Shown here: piece by piece, positions 8,856 through 21,463 of the stretch
Numbering within the stretch: position 1 is the stretch's first letter
Layout: each line of letters starts with the position of its first letter
The notes under the pieces: generated by a model
What the model saw: the letters and a program-made list of their open reading frames with translations, nothing else
Databases searched by the model: none
Told to the model about the DNA's origin: nothing
DNA from: Hawksworthiomyces lignivorus
Taxonomy: Eukaryota > Ascomycota > Sordariomycetes > Ophiostomatales > Ophiostomataceae
Direction of reading: 5' to 3'
Length of the DNA: 64,000 bases
Assembly: GCA_002917075.1 (NCBI GenBank)
Contig: NTMA01000058.1
Location: 124,001-188,000 of the forward strand
Translations under genes and position numbers: made by a program

Positions 8856-11073
8856 TCAAAGCCTCACGCCATTGTGATACAGCCAAATTTGGCTGTGAGA
8901 AAACCACCATTCTAACATGCCTGCCCAGTCGATCGAAATCCATTGGCTGTCGGCAATCCAGGGCGTTTGGCGCGCCGTGGTTTGCGTTGCAATAGTACTA
9001 ATATATCTATGGCGCAGACTGGACCCATGCTGCGTTAGCTGGTGGCAAAGGTGCAGCCCGTCGGTCCCGCTGGTAATAATGAGCTTTGATGCCCAGTCAA
9101 ATCGCCACTGGCCAACACACTCCTGGTGGCTGTCCGCATAAGAGACCAGCATGCCGACGATAGGTCTATGCTGTTCTGTCATCTCGATGCAGAGCTGGAT
9201 TGCTACCACATTTTCCAATGAGCAGGATGAGTAGTGCCAAAATTCAGTGCTTCCCATACGAGGGCAGGGTGAGACTGGTATAGGCAGATTAGGAATTTTA
9301 TATGAATCTCTAGGCGAAGCTATATTACGGTCGGCTGCTGCGTACTCAAAAGCAACTACCCTAGCATTGTGTAATCCGCGCTGCGTGTCTGCCTGGTTGA
9401 AGTACATGCGACAGGGTGCTCCAGATAAGGCAGCAAGACGGTGGATGGTCAGATCACCACGCCCATAATCTGTAAACACCTTTGTTTGTCCGCGATTCGT
9501 TGTCAGCTGCCCTAAAATGTCAGCCACATCCAATGTGTGAGCAGGCACAAGAACAACATCCTTACAATGAGTCCAATGCGTGGACGTTGTATAATGTATG
9601 CCACACGCCTACAGACGTCGGTGACGTACTCTCCTTCGCTAATAGGCATGTACATCCAGAGACAGCCTGAATTAATGTTTGTGTACAAGCTTGTGTCGCT
9701 TGCCTCATTTCGTTTGTGTGAGACAATAGATACAACGGACGTTATATCAATAGCTACAGAGTAACCTATGGTGCCCTGGTGGTTAAGATCGACACCGCGC
9801 ATTTGAAAGGGCATGGGAGCGGGTCGCCGGCTCAATGACACAAGGTCTATAACCTCTGGAGGGGATAGTAGCGGCAGTGGCCAACTGATACGGGTTTTGA
9901 GAAGCTGTGATGTTTTTGTGTGGATGTCTCGTACCTTGAGGACCTGCGATGTAGTTCTTAGTATTGCAGCTTTATCGCAAACACTTTTCTCGCTCATTTA
10001 GAATTGAATCACAGTTGGAAGAGCTCATTCATTTGTCCGAAATCCTACCCTGGACAGCAGAAGGACACTTACATCGTTTTCGACGATCAGAGCCGACCCA
10101 CTATCTGAGGATGCCAGCACGTCTGCTGGAAAGTGCTTCCACCAGAGCCCAGAGATATGCACCTGGCTACGGCACCACGTAGCCAATTTCTCGCCCTCTG
10201 GGATGAAGAGCATCCGGCGGATACCAAGATGGTCTGCAGCCACAAAGAGGTTCATCCTCGACTGGGTGGCTGCAGAGCGTCCCGGATACAACAGATGCAT
10301 CCTCTTCGCCTCCGCTTTGTTCGCATCCCCAGGTTTCTTCTCTTTGGCATTTGGGCCATGGCCTTCGGGAGTTTCATTTTTTAAACACTGTATGTAACAT
10401 CGCCCCTCGACCGAGACGTACGACACGTACACTGGCTTTGCTAAATCCAGAGCTAGGCGCTTTTGTTGGTTCTGGCTATTAAGAACTTGCTCATGGAGAC
10501 TAACGATTGCGCATTCTCGTATCAAGAATCCAGCGATCATCGTCCACAGCTCAAGCGGTAGTTGTCGCGGCCAGGTGCACGCGTGGGCCAGCCGTGGAGC
10601 CAGGCCTTTCTGAAGGTACTGTTCTCGCCGCCGATCCTCCATGGACGGCGAAAAAAAGTACTCGGTTGAATTGAGGAACGCCGCCGAGATTGGAGACAAT
10701 CGGAAACTGTAGCAAGTGGGATGCATGCAGAAGGTGACGCTATCACCGTAATCGCACTGCCTCCGGCAGCACATGTGGGGTTGGATGTCACTCAAATCGT
10801 CATGAAATCTGCCCCCCCCGCCGGAATGGAAACTCACGGGAAATTGCATTCCGTCCGACCTCTGGGCCAGAAGAGAAAAACGTGAGTGCAGGCCAAGAAA
10901 GAGGTACGAAGATGCAGATATCTCGCCTTTCAAGTCGGGGTTCAGAAAGCTCGAAACTCACTAGCTATGACGGGCTCATTATCAGGGAGGCAGAATTGAC
11001 ACAGCCGACAACGATCCTGCGTGATACAGAGCCAAGGCGTGCGAGAGTCGTCTAAACTAACTGTGTTGGCCAT
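8856..11073 (-). CDS. F-box-like protein, four exons (hypothetical)
   Basis: Proposed exons are 11073-10962, 10926-10049, 9988-9566 and 9506-8856, giving about 687 residues in one consistent frame. The introns are 35, 60 and 59 bp. The last has GTAAGG, a GCTGAC branch site and CAG. The first exon has a short cysteine pair region (CRLCQFC). The central part carries an F-box-like helix (LPLELWTMIAGFLIRE) after a stretch with CCRRQCDYG and HPTCYSF. The rest is an unnamed C-terminal region (GMLVSYADSHQECVGQWRFDW, CRMYFN) of the kind found in large paralogous families of Sordariomycete proteins. F-box proteins link substrates to SCF ubiquitin ligases, and this role is inferred only from the motif. 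The 35-bp first intron is unusually short. If it is wrong, translation could begin inside exon 2. Confidence 0.65.
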
Positions 11074-11762
11074 AGTATCAACTGCGCTGTAGGTGTCTTC
11101 TCATAATGTCTATAGTTAAAGCTGGTGTCCGTCGGCTGGCGAGGATCCCAGAATGATGCTGATTTTACGAACAACTGACCTTCCTTTTACGTACGTAGGG
11201 AAAGACAATTGCTCTTGTGGCGCCTGTGGCGGTGCACAGTTTTCAAAATGTCGCTAAAAGATCGTCACTTTTCACCTAGAATCGCTGTGAAGCGAAGAAC
11301 AACATTCCGCCGAACCTAGATCGTCGCTTCCACTATAAGCAGATAATGGAGCTATTGAGGAGTCAATACTGACTCTTTATCTCGTTGGAGTTGCAAGCTC
11401 TCCTCTGTCTGTGACAGGTGTACGCCTTTAACCTGCAAATAGTCTTGTAGGTTTGAAATAGTGCGTTTGATACATGCCCATCACTTAAACCTGTAGGCGA
11501 TGGCAGTGTCATGTCACCTGAAGTTTAGGACAGTAAATTATAGTATAGTACGGACATGTGGTACTCATTTGCGGGAAGAGTTATTATCTCAGTGAACTAA
11601 TGAGTTCTTGTATCTCCAAAAATGATCACCAAGTCATACCACCACTACAGTAATTGATCCTATCTAGTTTAAAGGTAGGACATGATATAGTCGTGCTGCA
11701 CCTCTTCGTCCTTTTACATTTTCAAAAATATATAGCCGGTTACCTGCCATCTTACATGTACG
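11074..11762. other. Intergenic, AT-rich
   Basis: Upstream of the F-box-like gene and downstream of the flavoprotein gene, both on the minus strand. No supported gene. Confidence 0.4.
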
Positions 11763-12539
11763 TCATGGCCAGAGACGCTCCTTTTTCCAAGTGACATTGC
11801 CGGACACCGACGTTGGATCTTCCTCTCCCACACGCACATACCGGAGCCGGTGGTGCTGCCGGTCTGTTGCACCTTGCCAAAATTCGACGTCGGTCGGATC
11901 TACGGCATACACCAGCCAGCCGGCCGGGACATAGTCTGGATCGGCCTCGAAGAGGGCCTGTGCCGCCTGGGTCTCGCGCGTGAGCTTCTCTGTGCTGTCC
12001 GCGCCCATCACAGTGCTCTGCGCCGACGCCAGCGCGCTGACGCGTGACGCCAGCGGCCGCGCGAGAAAGTCGGCGGCGCACTCCTCGGGCGGCAGGCGCA
12101 CCGCGCGGCCGCGGATGCGCACCTGCCGGCCCAGCGGCGACCAGTAGAACGTCAGCGCGCAGGCGGCGCTGGCCGCCAGCTGCTGGCCCTTGGGGCTGTC
12201 CGCCTTGGCCCCAAAGTGCCAGCCCCGCGCGTCGACGTTCTTGAGGATCAGCACGCGCGCGTCCGGCCGCCCCTCGGCGTCCACGGTCGACACCGTCATG
12301 GCGTGGGGCTCCCACGGCAGCGACAGGCTGCCTGACGCGGACGCGTCTGCTGCCTGGTCCTGCGCCACGGCGCCTACAGGCAGCGCAATTGCGTCGGTCA
12401 GCCACTGCTTGAATGCCTCCTGCGGCGTCGCCGGAAACGAATCCCAGTCTATCCCTTTATAAGGGCCCTTGAGAGAGGGAAGGCTGCGGAGCATCGTCCG
12501 GATCGTCTGGCTGGCGTCTTCTGTCACGTCCCGATCCAT
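11763..12539 (-). CDS. Pyridoxamine 5'-phosphate oxidase family protein
   Basis: A single exon encodes 258 residues with the FMN-binding split-barrel fold of PNPOx. Visible landmarks are PHAMTVSTVDAEGRPDARVLILKNVD (FMN and substrate strand pair, residues about 78-103), WHFGAKADSPKGQQLA, ALTFYWSPLGRQVRIRGRAVRL, and the C-terminal LRYVRVG...W.KERLWP, which matches the PNPOx dimerisation tail. Canonical family members oxidise pyridoxamine or pyridoxine phosphate to PLP with FMN. This sequence is closer to the fungal PhzG/Pdx3-like branch, so a true vitamin B6 role is probable but not proven. The protein is GC-rich and has no targeting signal. The start at 12539 begins MDRDVTED, a sensible hydrophilic N-terminus. 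Confidence 0.85.
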   Translation of the reverse strand: MDRDVTEDASQTIRTMLRSLPSLKGPYKGIDWDSFPATPQEAFKQWLTDAIALPVGAVAQDQAADASASGSLSLPWEPHAMTVSTVDAEGRPDARVLILKNVDARGWHFGAKADSPKGQQLAASAACALTFYWSPLGRQVRIRGRAVRLPPEECAADFLARPLASRVSALASAQSTVMGADSTEKLTRETQAAQALFEADPDYVPAGWLVYAVDPTDVEFWQGATDRQHHRLRYVRVGEEDPTSVSGNVTWKKERLWP

Positions 12540-15500
12540 TTTCGTATCGCCGCTGCTGGCTATGTGGCGTCGTATAGGCTCGTACGGTCCTTTGCTGGCC
12601 CGAATATTTTGAGGCTATGGGGCAGTATCACCGCAACGTTTCCTCTCCTGATAAGAATTCTAATTTCGGCTCACTACGAAGAGACAACGAGAGAATGGGC
12701 AGTAGGCCTGCTCCTATCCCTTTGCTCCTAATTTGAAACAAAACAAGAAAAAAAAAACTAATAAAGGCGTCTCTCACGATGTCATGGATCTCCGAAATCC
12801 TACGTTCAACCAAATTGGTATGCTATTTCCATAAGCGGTTTGACATTGATCCTTGCTTATGACTCCGTTTCAAGTGACTCAACGTGGACCACTCCTCTCT
12901 CTTAGATTGCAGCCACATCACGTGATATTAACAATCGACTCTCTCACGTATTGGGCTGTTGGATTCGACGGACGAAGCTGTTCTACGTACCTTTTCGCAT
13001 TCCGCGTTGCATTTTGGGATTTGCGCCGTTTCCTGCTGTATTTTTGGGCGGTGGATGGGCTAGCGTGCTCTGTATTATTGGGTAGCTCTCTCGCTGCGCC
13101 CTCTGTGGGGTTGCCCACACCCTCCCCCCTTTCTCTCTCTCTCCTCTTCCAGTTGTTTGGCAGTTTGCAAATTAGCCCAATTTTTTCTCTTCCATCTCTG
13201 TTACTCACTTGTCATTTTGCTTTGTTTGGTTTTGGCCCCCAATGCTATCATCTGATACCACAGCTCACAGTTCTTGGCTTATTTCGTATCCTCGATTGCG
13301 TAAAATATCCACCCAGAACCTGCCAGCAGGCTGAGTTCGAAGGACCTTTCCTGTGTCGTCTTTTCAACTTGTTCCATGCATTTTTTGCTGCTAATCTGCT
13401 TGATAATATATCTCTCACCTCAATGTGAGGCCTAAAAAATTAAACATAACCATAAACATGCTGACATGTGATGACGAGTATCGTGATCTCCATGTGCTCG
13501 TCCCCCGGCTCGGTACCTGCCATTCAGCGCACAAGCTGAGGATACGACCCTCCTGTCCTGAAACGTCTAGCCTTACGTTCCTCCTGGAGAGGGAATACCT
13601 CATGACGGCGAAAGTGGAGACCTCAGCCCTACGACACAGAGTCAACTTGAAGCGAGCATGCGCAGGAGAGAGGTCGCAGCGGAGGTCGCTCTGGGAACCC
13701 CCACATCTGGCTGAAAAGGGGGAAATGTCGCACTTCCAGGATGCAAGATGTACCTCAGCCTGTCTTTCTCGGTTTCTCCATACAATCGCTTAGCTGCCTG
13801 TATAATTCAATATGCAATATGCTCACAGCCACCCTATTTCATTTATGAAAAGGCCCGGTCATCCTTCCCAACTGTGGTTCTCGGCCTGAAACAGGTTACA
13901 TGCAGACACTACAGTATCTCAGATGGGTTTGGTCATACCGGTTCAGTATGGCCTACAATGTGCGTTTGCGTTCCGCCGTTGGATGCTTGCGGCGGCAGGG
14001 CTGCGGCACAGTACGCTGGAAAACGACCCCCAAGCTACTTCGTGGCGGCCGCGTACCGTCTACAGCACAGGCACTTCGGGCGTCCTCCAGCAGAGCGGTA
14101 ATGCTGCACAAGTACGCTGCGTTTGATTTCCGTGCAACCTCACTTACGAACCACCAAATTAAACTTGAAACTCATTTTTTAATATCCCAGGCGATGGCAA
14201 ACCATAGACAGCCGCATCTCACATTCGGACATGCAACAAAAGAAGAAGTTGACACTTGGGGCAGGCAATGAGAGTGGCAATGTTACAAGTTGTCGACAAG
14301 TGATCTAAGCAGGCGCAGCCTCGTGAGAAAAAAATAAAGTATATGGCAAACACAGAAACATGCAAAAAAAAAAAAAACAAAGATGGGGAGGAGGGGATTC
14401 GAGGAGATGCTGCTCCGATGCCATGATTCTCAGCTGCGAGACGGGATAGCACCTACTTAAGGATAAGGGCAACTATGCATCCAACCAGGAAAGCTAAAAA
14501 AATCAATATCAGATGAAATATATGCACCATCTCCCCCTGATCACTGATTGGTGTGCGTCCGGATCCGACAAAACCAAACGCTAGTAGGCTCTCTCTTCAC
14601 CGTGGACCTTTTGTCCAAGTTTTGCTGTTGAACTGAATGCCTAGATATTCTCCGCTGGGAGGCAAATTTCAGTAAACCCCAGAAACTATTTTCAGGAACA
14701 ACAAGACAAAAGGTTCGTATCCGCTAAATTGCCTCATTATTCGGTTGGCCATGCAAATTAGAGCGGCACGGCACAGGCACCAGGCTTTGCAGCCGTCTTT
14801 GCGTTGTTATTTTGCCTGGCGTATTTTTGGACGTTGCATGCGGTCAACTAGCTTCTCAGATTCTCTGTGCAAATAGGCCTAATAGTATTGAATGATTCAT
14901 TTTCGGACACACCGGTTTGTTGCAAATGGAGTTGGATGTCTTGTGGAACGTCGCTTCACAGTACTGCGGCTTTGCCCGCTGCAAGTCATCCTGCCATTGC
15001 CTGCCTCTCAGTATGCTGTGCTTGCTTTGGTTTTGCCTTTCAGTTAAGAATATCTTACTGTCCAATCCCTCGGTAACCGGCGTGCGCTTTGGGACCGAGA
15101 AGGGCCACGAGCGCTTCAACGCGAGGCGAGATGGGACAGAAGAGAAGCAAAATGCAGTGGTTGCCTGACGCACAGGTCCGAACACGTAGTCATGGTAAAT
15201 TCGAGCAACACGCCACACTGCGCCACGGCGTCTTTCGTAAATCCATGCCGAGATCCTGTCATAGTTTCTCAAGCCGCATTCTACTGGCTGGCAGGCAGGT
15301 CCCCCAGAATCTGCCTGAATGCCTGACTGTTGTGCTAGCCACCAGCGCTGGAGATATATCCATTCTGTTAAGACCCCGCCTTGACATCGCTCCCGCTGGT
15401 CATTTCGGGCGTTTTCCTGTCTGTATCCGTCATAGCTTTGTAGACCTGTTCTGGAAACGGCACAACTGTCCCTCCCGCGGTCAAGCACACGATTCTAGTT

Positions 15501-18074
15501 GGCTGCTTTTCTCTGCTCTACCCTAGGTCTCACGCACTGTTCGTCTGAGAAATGATGTGCTGCGACGCTCAGCTAGCACAGTGCTTCTTGGGGCTGCTGT
15601 TGGTCGAGGACGGGATGGGAGGGAAAAAAAGGCAGCACCCTATCTTCGGACTCCACCATAGTCAACCCTCCCGTCTATACCGCGTCCAATAGCCTATACG
15701 GTATAGGACCCGTCAAAAGCGGCGTTTTCTTGTTTCCATTGGGGCGCGGGTTGATCACATGCTATGCAGAGAACTTGTGCTTCTTACGGTCACCCGCTCT
15801 TCAAGCCTATCTTTTGGCTCGAATGTGGTCGTTTTCCCAAGCGGTTTGGTTATAGTACGAGACCAAGAAAAAGAGGAAATTTTGCAGCGCAAAAAGTGCT
15901 TGACAAATGCTTCTTCTCTGACCGACCTTTTCGCGCGGTGCGCCAGAAGGCCCGTTTACAAATGATAGCAGCGCCCAATAGCAGTTTCAATGCACAACTT
16001 CTCTGCTTCTGGATGAAGCAGCGTCGTCATTCTCACAATAGCGTCCAGAGCGAACTTTGGCATAAGATTTTGGATGGCGTGCACTAGTGCCATGCTGTGC
16101 TGCGGTGCTGCGGTGTACAATTGGCCGCATATTTGGCGGCCCCTAGGATCAGAGAGAAGAGATGCTCCGCCAGAAATACGGGGGGCTTTCCTAAGGTTTA
16201 ATTCTTTATTTTTACTTTATTTTTTGCCTTACACTTTATTAGATTTTACAGCCTCAAGTAACGTCGTACGTCGATGCTCAGCAAGATTTCGTTTCTGCCT
16301 CAGTCGCCTCAAAACTCTGCTTTGCGACCTTCATCTCCATCCTCCATACATTCTGCTGACAGTATTTTTATAGTGAGATGCTCGGCGAATTACTCACTTC
16401 ATTCCAGGAGGCTCTGTCTTTTGGCCTTCTGCGTGTTCATGCATAAGACATTTATGGTTCTGGTAGCTTTTCCCACATCCATTGAGCATTATTGATCATA
16501 GCTCGTCATCTATGTCAGTCGTCGCTGATCTAGCCAAGCTTGCTTGACTATATTCCAGCAGGATCGACGTTTGCCACTAGTATAGGAATCCTTCGGCCAG
16601 ATGATATGATGGAGCCAACCAGTTCCATCGGTCCCTTGCGTTTTGGCCGTGATACTGCTATTCGTCCCCTATTATCTCTACCTCCCAGTCTTCCTCCATC
16701 CTCCCAGCGGACGTGCATATTCACACCCTCCACGCCACACACACTCCCTCTCTCTTCTCTGCGCTTGGCACTCTCTCCTTTACCCTCCCCTCTGGTGTGG
16801 CTCACGCGTGGGGAGAGCCCAGAAGCCTGAATATCTCTGCTGCCTGTCTCACATATGCGTGCCGCTCATGCTTGATCACGATCCTCTCCATCTACTGATG
16901 CTTTCGCGAATGCTCTCCTACCCTGGCCCTTGGGCTGAAGGATGAAGGAGCTGTCAACTACCAGGCCAAGTGGGTGTGAAGGATTGCGGGAGTGGGTGGG
17001 TGACCAAAAGACGTAGCATGCTCCGAGAGGCAAAGGAGGTCCGTAACAGAAATGGTGGGGTGCAGCTACTCTCTCTGATACTGAGAACACCACCTCTGTG
17101 ACGACGACTAGGATGATGGGTATAGTTTTTCGACAACGTGTTCAGCGAGCTACTGAACCCCGGTATCAGCAAGCAGGTGCCCACCGTCACCTCAAAGCGT
17201 AAAAGTGTCGTCGCTTCCAAGCACATACATAAGGCCCTCCCTATGCTCGGTTCCTGTGCTCGGCCGTGGCGGAGCCAACCGTTGCCTCCGCTTCCATCCT
17301 TTGCTCCCGTCCCGGGTCTACTCATTCTTGTCTTCACTAAGTCGTCTCTTAATCGTACCCTACCCACCTCTAATTTTTTTTGGCATGCATTGCTGGTGCA
17401 TAAGGCGAGCTATCTAGACTATCAGCCTCAGCGCGTCCTCGTACGTTTCCCGTGCAGCTGTTTTAATTAAGAGAACCCTACAACATCGCAAACGTACCAT
17501 ATCCCTGACCGGCCGTCTTACATACAGGGCTCGTGATACTCCTATAACGGACTATTCAATAATGCTGGAATCTATTAATTGTGCCTAGTTTTTTCTGTAT
17601 GCGAACAAGTATCTATAACAAGAAATCGACAAAAGCACATTTTCATTACGACCTACATCTGCAAGTGTGCAAGAACCCCGTTTGCCACAATTGCCCAGGC
17701 ATCAACATAGAAAAAGTATCGACGGAAGTCACTGACTCGATTTGTCCATTTTCAAGAACCTTTCTCGACTCTATCGGAGGCTCATCAGTATCCCCTGCAC
17801 TTGCATCGAATGCTTGCGCATTTCAATCTATATTTACATTTTCGATTGGCCCTCTAGTCGGCGGACTGGGTGGGTGTCACAACATAGACATCCAAGCCTT
17901 TGTCGAGACTCACGAGTATATATATCGTCTTGCCGTCCTTGCTTGATAAGGGCCATGGAAGAGAGTGTTCGTATTCATCCAGCATCAGCCACCAGCGCCG
18001 CTCCGCCCCTCACCGGCATTCCATGACATCTTTTGCTCTCATAACTTCTTCGATCAAACAGTCTCACTGCTAAC
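12540..18074. other. Long gene-poor region
   Basis: About 5.5 kb without a supported gene. Several open frames (12853-13428 plus, 14856-15488 minus, 13425-13793 plus) have no domain, no splice-consistent extension and low-complexity stretches. Pyrimidine-rich tracts at about 13110-13160 and 16640-16800 look like promoter or leader sequence. The last 1-2 kb may hold a long 5' region of the Clr5 gene or a non-coding transcript. Confidence 0.4.
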
Positions 18075-18892
18075 ATGTATATGTCATATCGTCAGGCGCC
18101 ACCGAAAGCTGTGTTCAAGCCCATCAAGGCCGAAGACTGGGAGCCTTACCGAGAAATCATCACAGCACTATATGCGGAGAACACACTCAACGATGTCATG
18201 CAAGAGATGAAAGACGTTCACTACTTCAGCGCCACGTGAGTAAACATATGTTGACACCAACCCAACGGACAGGCCGTCTTCAGCCTTATCGCCCAGCCAC
18301 ATGTCGAATTTTTTTTATAGCTCTACGCTAATATAAAATGCGCAGATCAAAACAGTATAAAACAAAAATAAAAGATTGGGGCTTGACCACTAAATATGTC
18401 AAGGATCATGAATACGAAGAATGTATTAGGCAGGGAGAACAGGAGATGTACTATGTGGGTGGCAAGTGCATCACCCTCCAGGCCGTTCAACGGTACATAC
18501 GACGCAAGGAAAAGATCAGAGACAAGAGCGGAGAGAAAAAATCCAAGAGGAGCGGCAAAGAGCACAAATACCGCGATGACAATGCCGGCGAAGGATCCAG
18601 TGTCGCCTATGCCATGACAGACGATGGGATATTCTATTCCGGCGACGCCAGCTATGCGGCCGGCACGGATGCAGACTTTGTAGAATACTACGACGAAGAC
18701 GGTGTCGTGTACGATGAACAACAGGGTGGTGCTGGTGGATATGGCCAGAATCAGGGTACCGGCGGATATGGTGGTACGTCCCAATTTTCTACGCCAACTG
18801 ATCTACTTCGAACGGCCCAAAGCATATTCACTTTTTATTCTGACGCTTTGTTTCTTCCAGGCTCAAACGAGACTGGTGGAGGGTGGAATTGA
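18075..18892 (+). CDS. Clr5-domain protein
   Basis: Exons are 18075-18235 and 18346-18773, then 18861-18892 if an 87-bp 3' intron is spliced. The N-terminal ~70 residues form a Clr5 domain (Pfam PF14420): EDWEPYREIITALYAENTL, NDVMQEMKDVHYFSAT, then across the intron SKQYKTKIKDWGLTTKYVK. In fungi this domain sits at the N-terminus of many proteins of unclear, possibly nuclear, function. The rest is basic (RRKEKIRDKSGEKKSKR), then acidic/Tyr-rich and Gly/Gln/Tyr-rich. The 87-bp intron (GTACGT...TTCCAG) is a multiple of three and has no stop, so either spliced or retained forms are translatable. The start is uncertain. A second model starts at the ATG at 17955 and splices with a branch site CTGCTAAC to the CAG at 18091-18093. 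Confidence 0.75.
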
Positions 18893-19575
18893 TAGATGGC
18901 TCGTGGGCATGATGGTTGGTTGTGTGGTATACCCTGGAGCTTTGGATATTAAGCTTCTTGCGAGCATGAGAGAAGGCATATTTTCATCTTCCTCTCGGCT
19001 TGATGTCTTATTTTCATATCTCCTACTCTCTGCCGTTCTTTCCTTTGCGTATCCTTATTTTATCTGTTTGCTTATTCCACTCTGTCAGGCTGGCCCTGTA
19101 TTTTAGCGATAGGCTTTATTTGAATCGAGTTTAAAGAGTGTACTGCTATCTCCTATCTATGCTTCAGCGTAGTGTAGTTCGGTTTCGACCTTGGAGTGGT
19201 TTTTCTTGATTTCTACTATTATCTTCTGCGAAAGCCTTGCTGATACCGAATATACTGAGGGCGAATATTTGACCATCTCCCTTCAACCATCTGTAGCGTT
19301 TGTGCGTTGAATGCATCGTTATACCAAGGTATTAGATAGTATCAATCAATGGGGCCCCTAGTAGAGGGTATGCTGCACTACAGATAAATTCGCTACAAAA
19401 TTTGAAGTACAAATTGGCTACAACAAGATTCTGCTGGTGGTATTTTAGATGCAACGTGAAAATTTGTGGCAAATTTAACTAACACAGAAGAATTTATCGG
19501 AACGACAGAACGAACTTGAATTAATTGACCGAAGGAAACTGTTCTGGATATTACCATGCGTACATCTTAGCCAGC
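18893..19575. other. Convergent intergenic region
   Basis: Shared 3' region of the Clr5 gene (plus) and the DUF1996 gene (minus). No supported gene. An apparent continuation of open frame to 19106 is a shifted frame without protein features. Confidence 0.4.
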
Positions 19576-20775
19576 TTAAGACGACGACATTCCGGGCATG
19601 CTCGAGGAGTCCCAGCCGGGAATCTTAGTGAGCCCTATTGCAAGTTAGTATTTCAATGCGTTTACGTTTATGTGAGATGCGTGAAAACGTACAGCCAAGA
19701 GTATCTTCGGCAACCATGTTCTTGATCTTGCACTGGTTGGCGACAGACATCTGCTGCTTCTTGATGGAACCGCAGCCGTCATAGAAGCACTCAGACTTGT
19801 TCATGGCACGCTGGAGAGCGTCGCCCTTCCAGCCGAACATGTAATCGGCGTGAGTGCCGTAGGAGTTGCCCTCGAAGCTCCAGATGAAAGGGTTGGAGGC
19901 GCCGCTCGTCCACAGGTGGTTGAACTTAGTAGTGTCCCAGACAGTCTCGAAGGTCACCTGGGGCGTGCGGACGGGGTGAGAAGCCGGGCAAGGGCCAGCG
20001 TTAGTGAAACCCTCCGAGTTGACCGTGTTGTACATATGAGACTGGTGGTCCGGGCTGTCCAGGTTCTTGCCATCCCAGCAGCTGGGCCAGGTTAGCATAC
20101 GTCCGTATCGGACGGCACAAGAGAGGAACTCGGGGCTACTGACGCGGGAAAATGGTGGGTAGTGAAGATGCCACCCGAGCATGGCCGCGTGGGCATGTCG
20201 TTGGTGATGGCACCACGGCTGGCGCCAGACATGCACTGGTAGCTCAGGCCGGCGTGGTTCTTAGTCTTGGAGCCGGGGCTGCCCACCGTCATGCGGAAAC
20301 CCTACAGAAAAATACATTAGAGCGTGACTTCTCAGGGACACGAATGCGATAGAATTACCGGCGGGAAGGCCTTAATGGGCTGCTGTGCTAGGTTGTCTCT
20401 GCTCAGGTCGTACTGCGTGTAGTAGACAGTGAGACCGCCCTCAGCACCCTGGGAACCTCCAAGCAGGGGCTGGACAGCAGCGTTCGGCACACGGTGGTAC
20501 GTGCCATTGGTGGGGTCCTTGAAGTACAGGACAGCAGTCCAGTAGTTGGAGAAGTCCTCGGCCATCTGGCAGGTGGTGCAAGTGGCTCTCTCGCCAACGT
20601 CACCGGTCATGGTGACGTTGAAGGCATTGCCGCCGACGATGTGGTGAACATGGGCAGACGGGAACGCACCAGGCTGACCGGCAGGGTCGAGGCGCTGGTA
20701 GATCAGCGTGGAGCAGGGGAAACGAAGACCGGCCTGGACAGGCGCGATGAGGGCGAGAAGAGCAGAGTACTTCAT
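19576..20775 (-). CDS. Secreted DUF1996-domain protein
   Basis: Four exons, 20775-20359, 20301-20144, 20081-19693 and 19634-19576, give 340 residues. The introns (57, 62 and 58 bp) have good signals, including GCTAACC and TACTAAC branch sites. A signal peptide (MKYSALLALIAPVQAG) precedes a complete DUF1996 domain (PF09362). Landmarks are LDPAGQPGAFPSAHVHHIVGG, TCTTCQMAEDFSNYWTAVLYF, AGLSYQCM, CWDGKNLDSPDHQSHM, and EGNSYGTHADYMFGWKGDA. The function of DUF1996 proteins is not established. They are secreted or wall-associated in fungi, and the His and Cys residues suggest metal binding (inference). There is no WSC domain or GPI tail, and the protein ends shortly after the domain (PGWDSSSMPGMSSS). 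Confidence 0.9.
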
Positions 20776-21118
20776 TTTGACGGCAGTCTTAGTCACGATG
20801 GCACTGACGAGAAAGATCTGGAAGTTTGCAAAAGAAAACAAATGGTGGAGACGCAGACCAGTCTCGTCCGGTTCTTATAAAGTTTCGCTCCACCCTCGTC
20901 TCCTCCTCTCTCAACATGGGACAACACGCCCAGGTCTGTTGTGGACCAGCTTTTCGTCCTATTATTAGAATTTTTACCCGGCGAAATGGAGATTTAATTA
21001 TTTTGTATAGATCGTGCATTTTGATTTGCCCCACGTATATATGAAGTAAATTGTTAAGTTGTCGGCAAATATTCTTTCCTTTTCCTAAGCGAAGACTTTC
21101 TTCGGCATTGAGTAGACC
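20776..21118. promoter_or_regulatory. Divergent promoter region with TATA-like element
   Basis: Lies between the minus-strand DUF1996 gene and the predicted plus-strand small gene at 21119. TTTATAAG on the minus strand (20874-20881 region) is about 100 bp upstream of the DUF1996 ATG and fits a TATA box. A shared bidirectional promoter is inferred from geometry only. Confidence 0.35.
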
Positions 21119-21463
21119 ATGAGCTATATGACTGGCCTGGATCTGGGGTTGAGGACCGTCGCCTTTGGAAAGAAAGTTTATCTCCCGCTCAGACTCCTTG
21201 CACCAGCCGCCTCTGTCATCACTTCTTTGTTTTCATCTGCATTCGGTCAGCAACTCTGGTATTAGATTATATGAGTTGATTTTGACTGGCCCGGTATATT
21301 CTCTTGTAGCACTTTGACACTCACCACTACCAACGTTGCCACACTCTTCCTAGTTTCTCATACTTGGTACGGGCACTTGGACCCAGAGGCGAACCAGCTC
21401 ACGGTCGTCGATAAGATGGCCAAGATTGGGCGCGGTGCTATTTACAGCGCTGATAACGGCTAA
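21119..21463 (+). CDS. Possible small protein, two exons (hypothetical)
   Basis: The predicted exons 21119-21258 and 21310-21463 join across a 51-bp intron (GTATTAG...CTTGTAG) to give 97 residues. The first exon has a basic start and a hydrophobic stretch (PLRLLAPAASVITSLFSSA) that could be a signal or anchor segment. The second has a compact protein-like sequence (SHTWYGHLDPEANQLTVV, then KIGRGAIYSADNG) ending at TAA. I do not recognise the family. The composition of the second exon argues for real coding sequence, but the donor site is weak and an alternative first exon is possible. It could be a remnant. Confidence 0.4.

Noticed and set aside
12853..13428. 191-codon plus frame
   Set aside because: Pyrimidine-rich, hydrophobic by composition, no domain, no conserved-looking segment.
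14856..15488. 210-codon minus frame
   Set aside because: No recognisable motif and no splice-consistent extension. Composition resembles random sequence.
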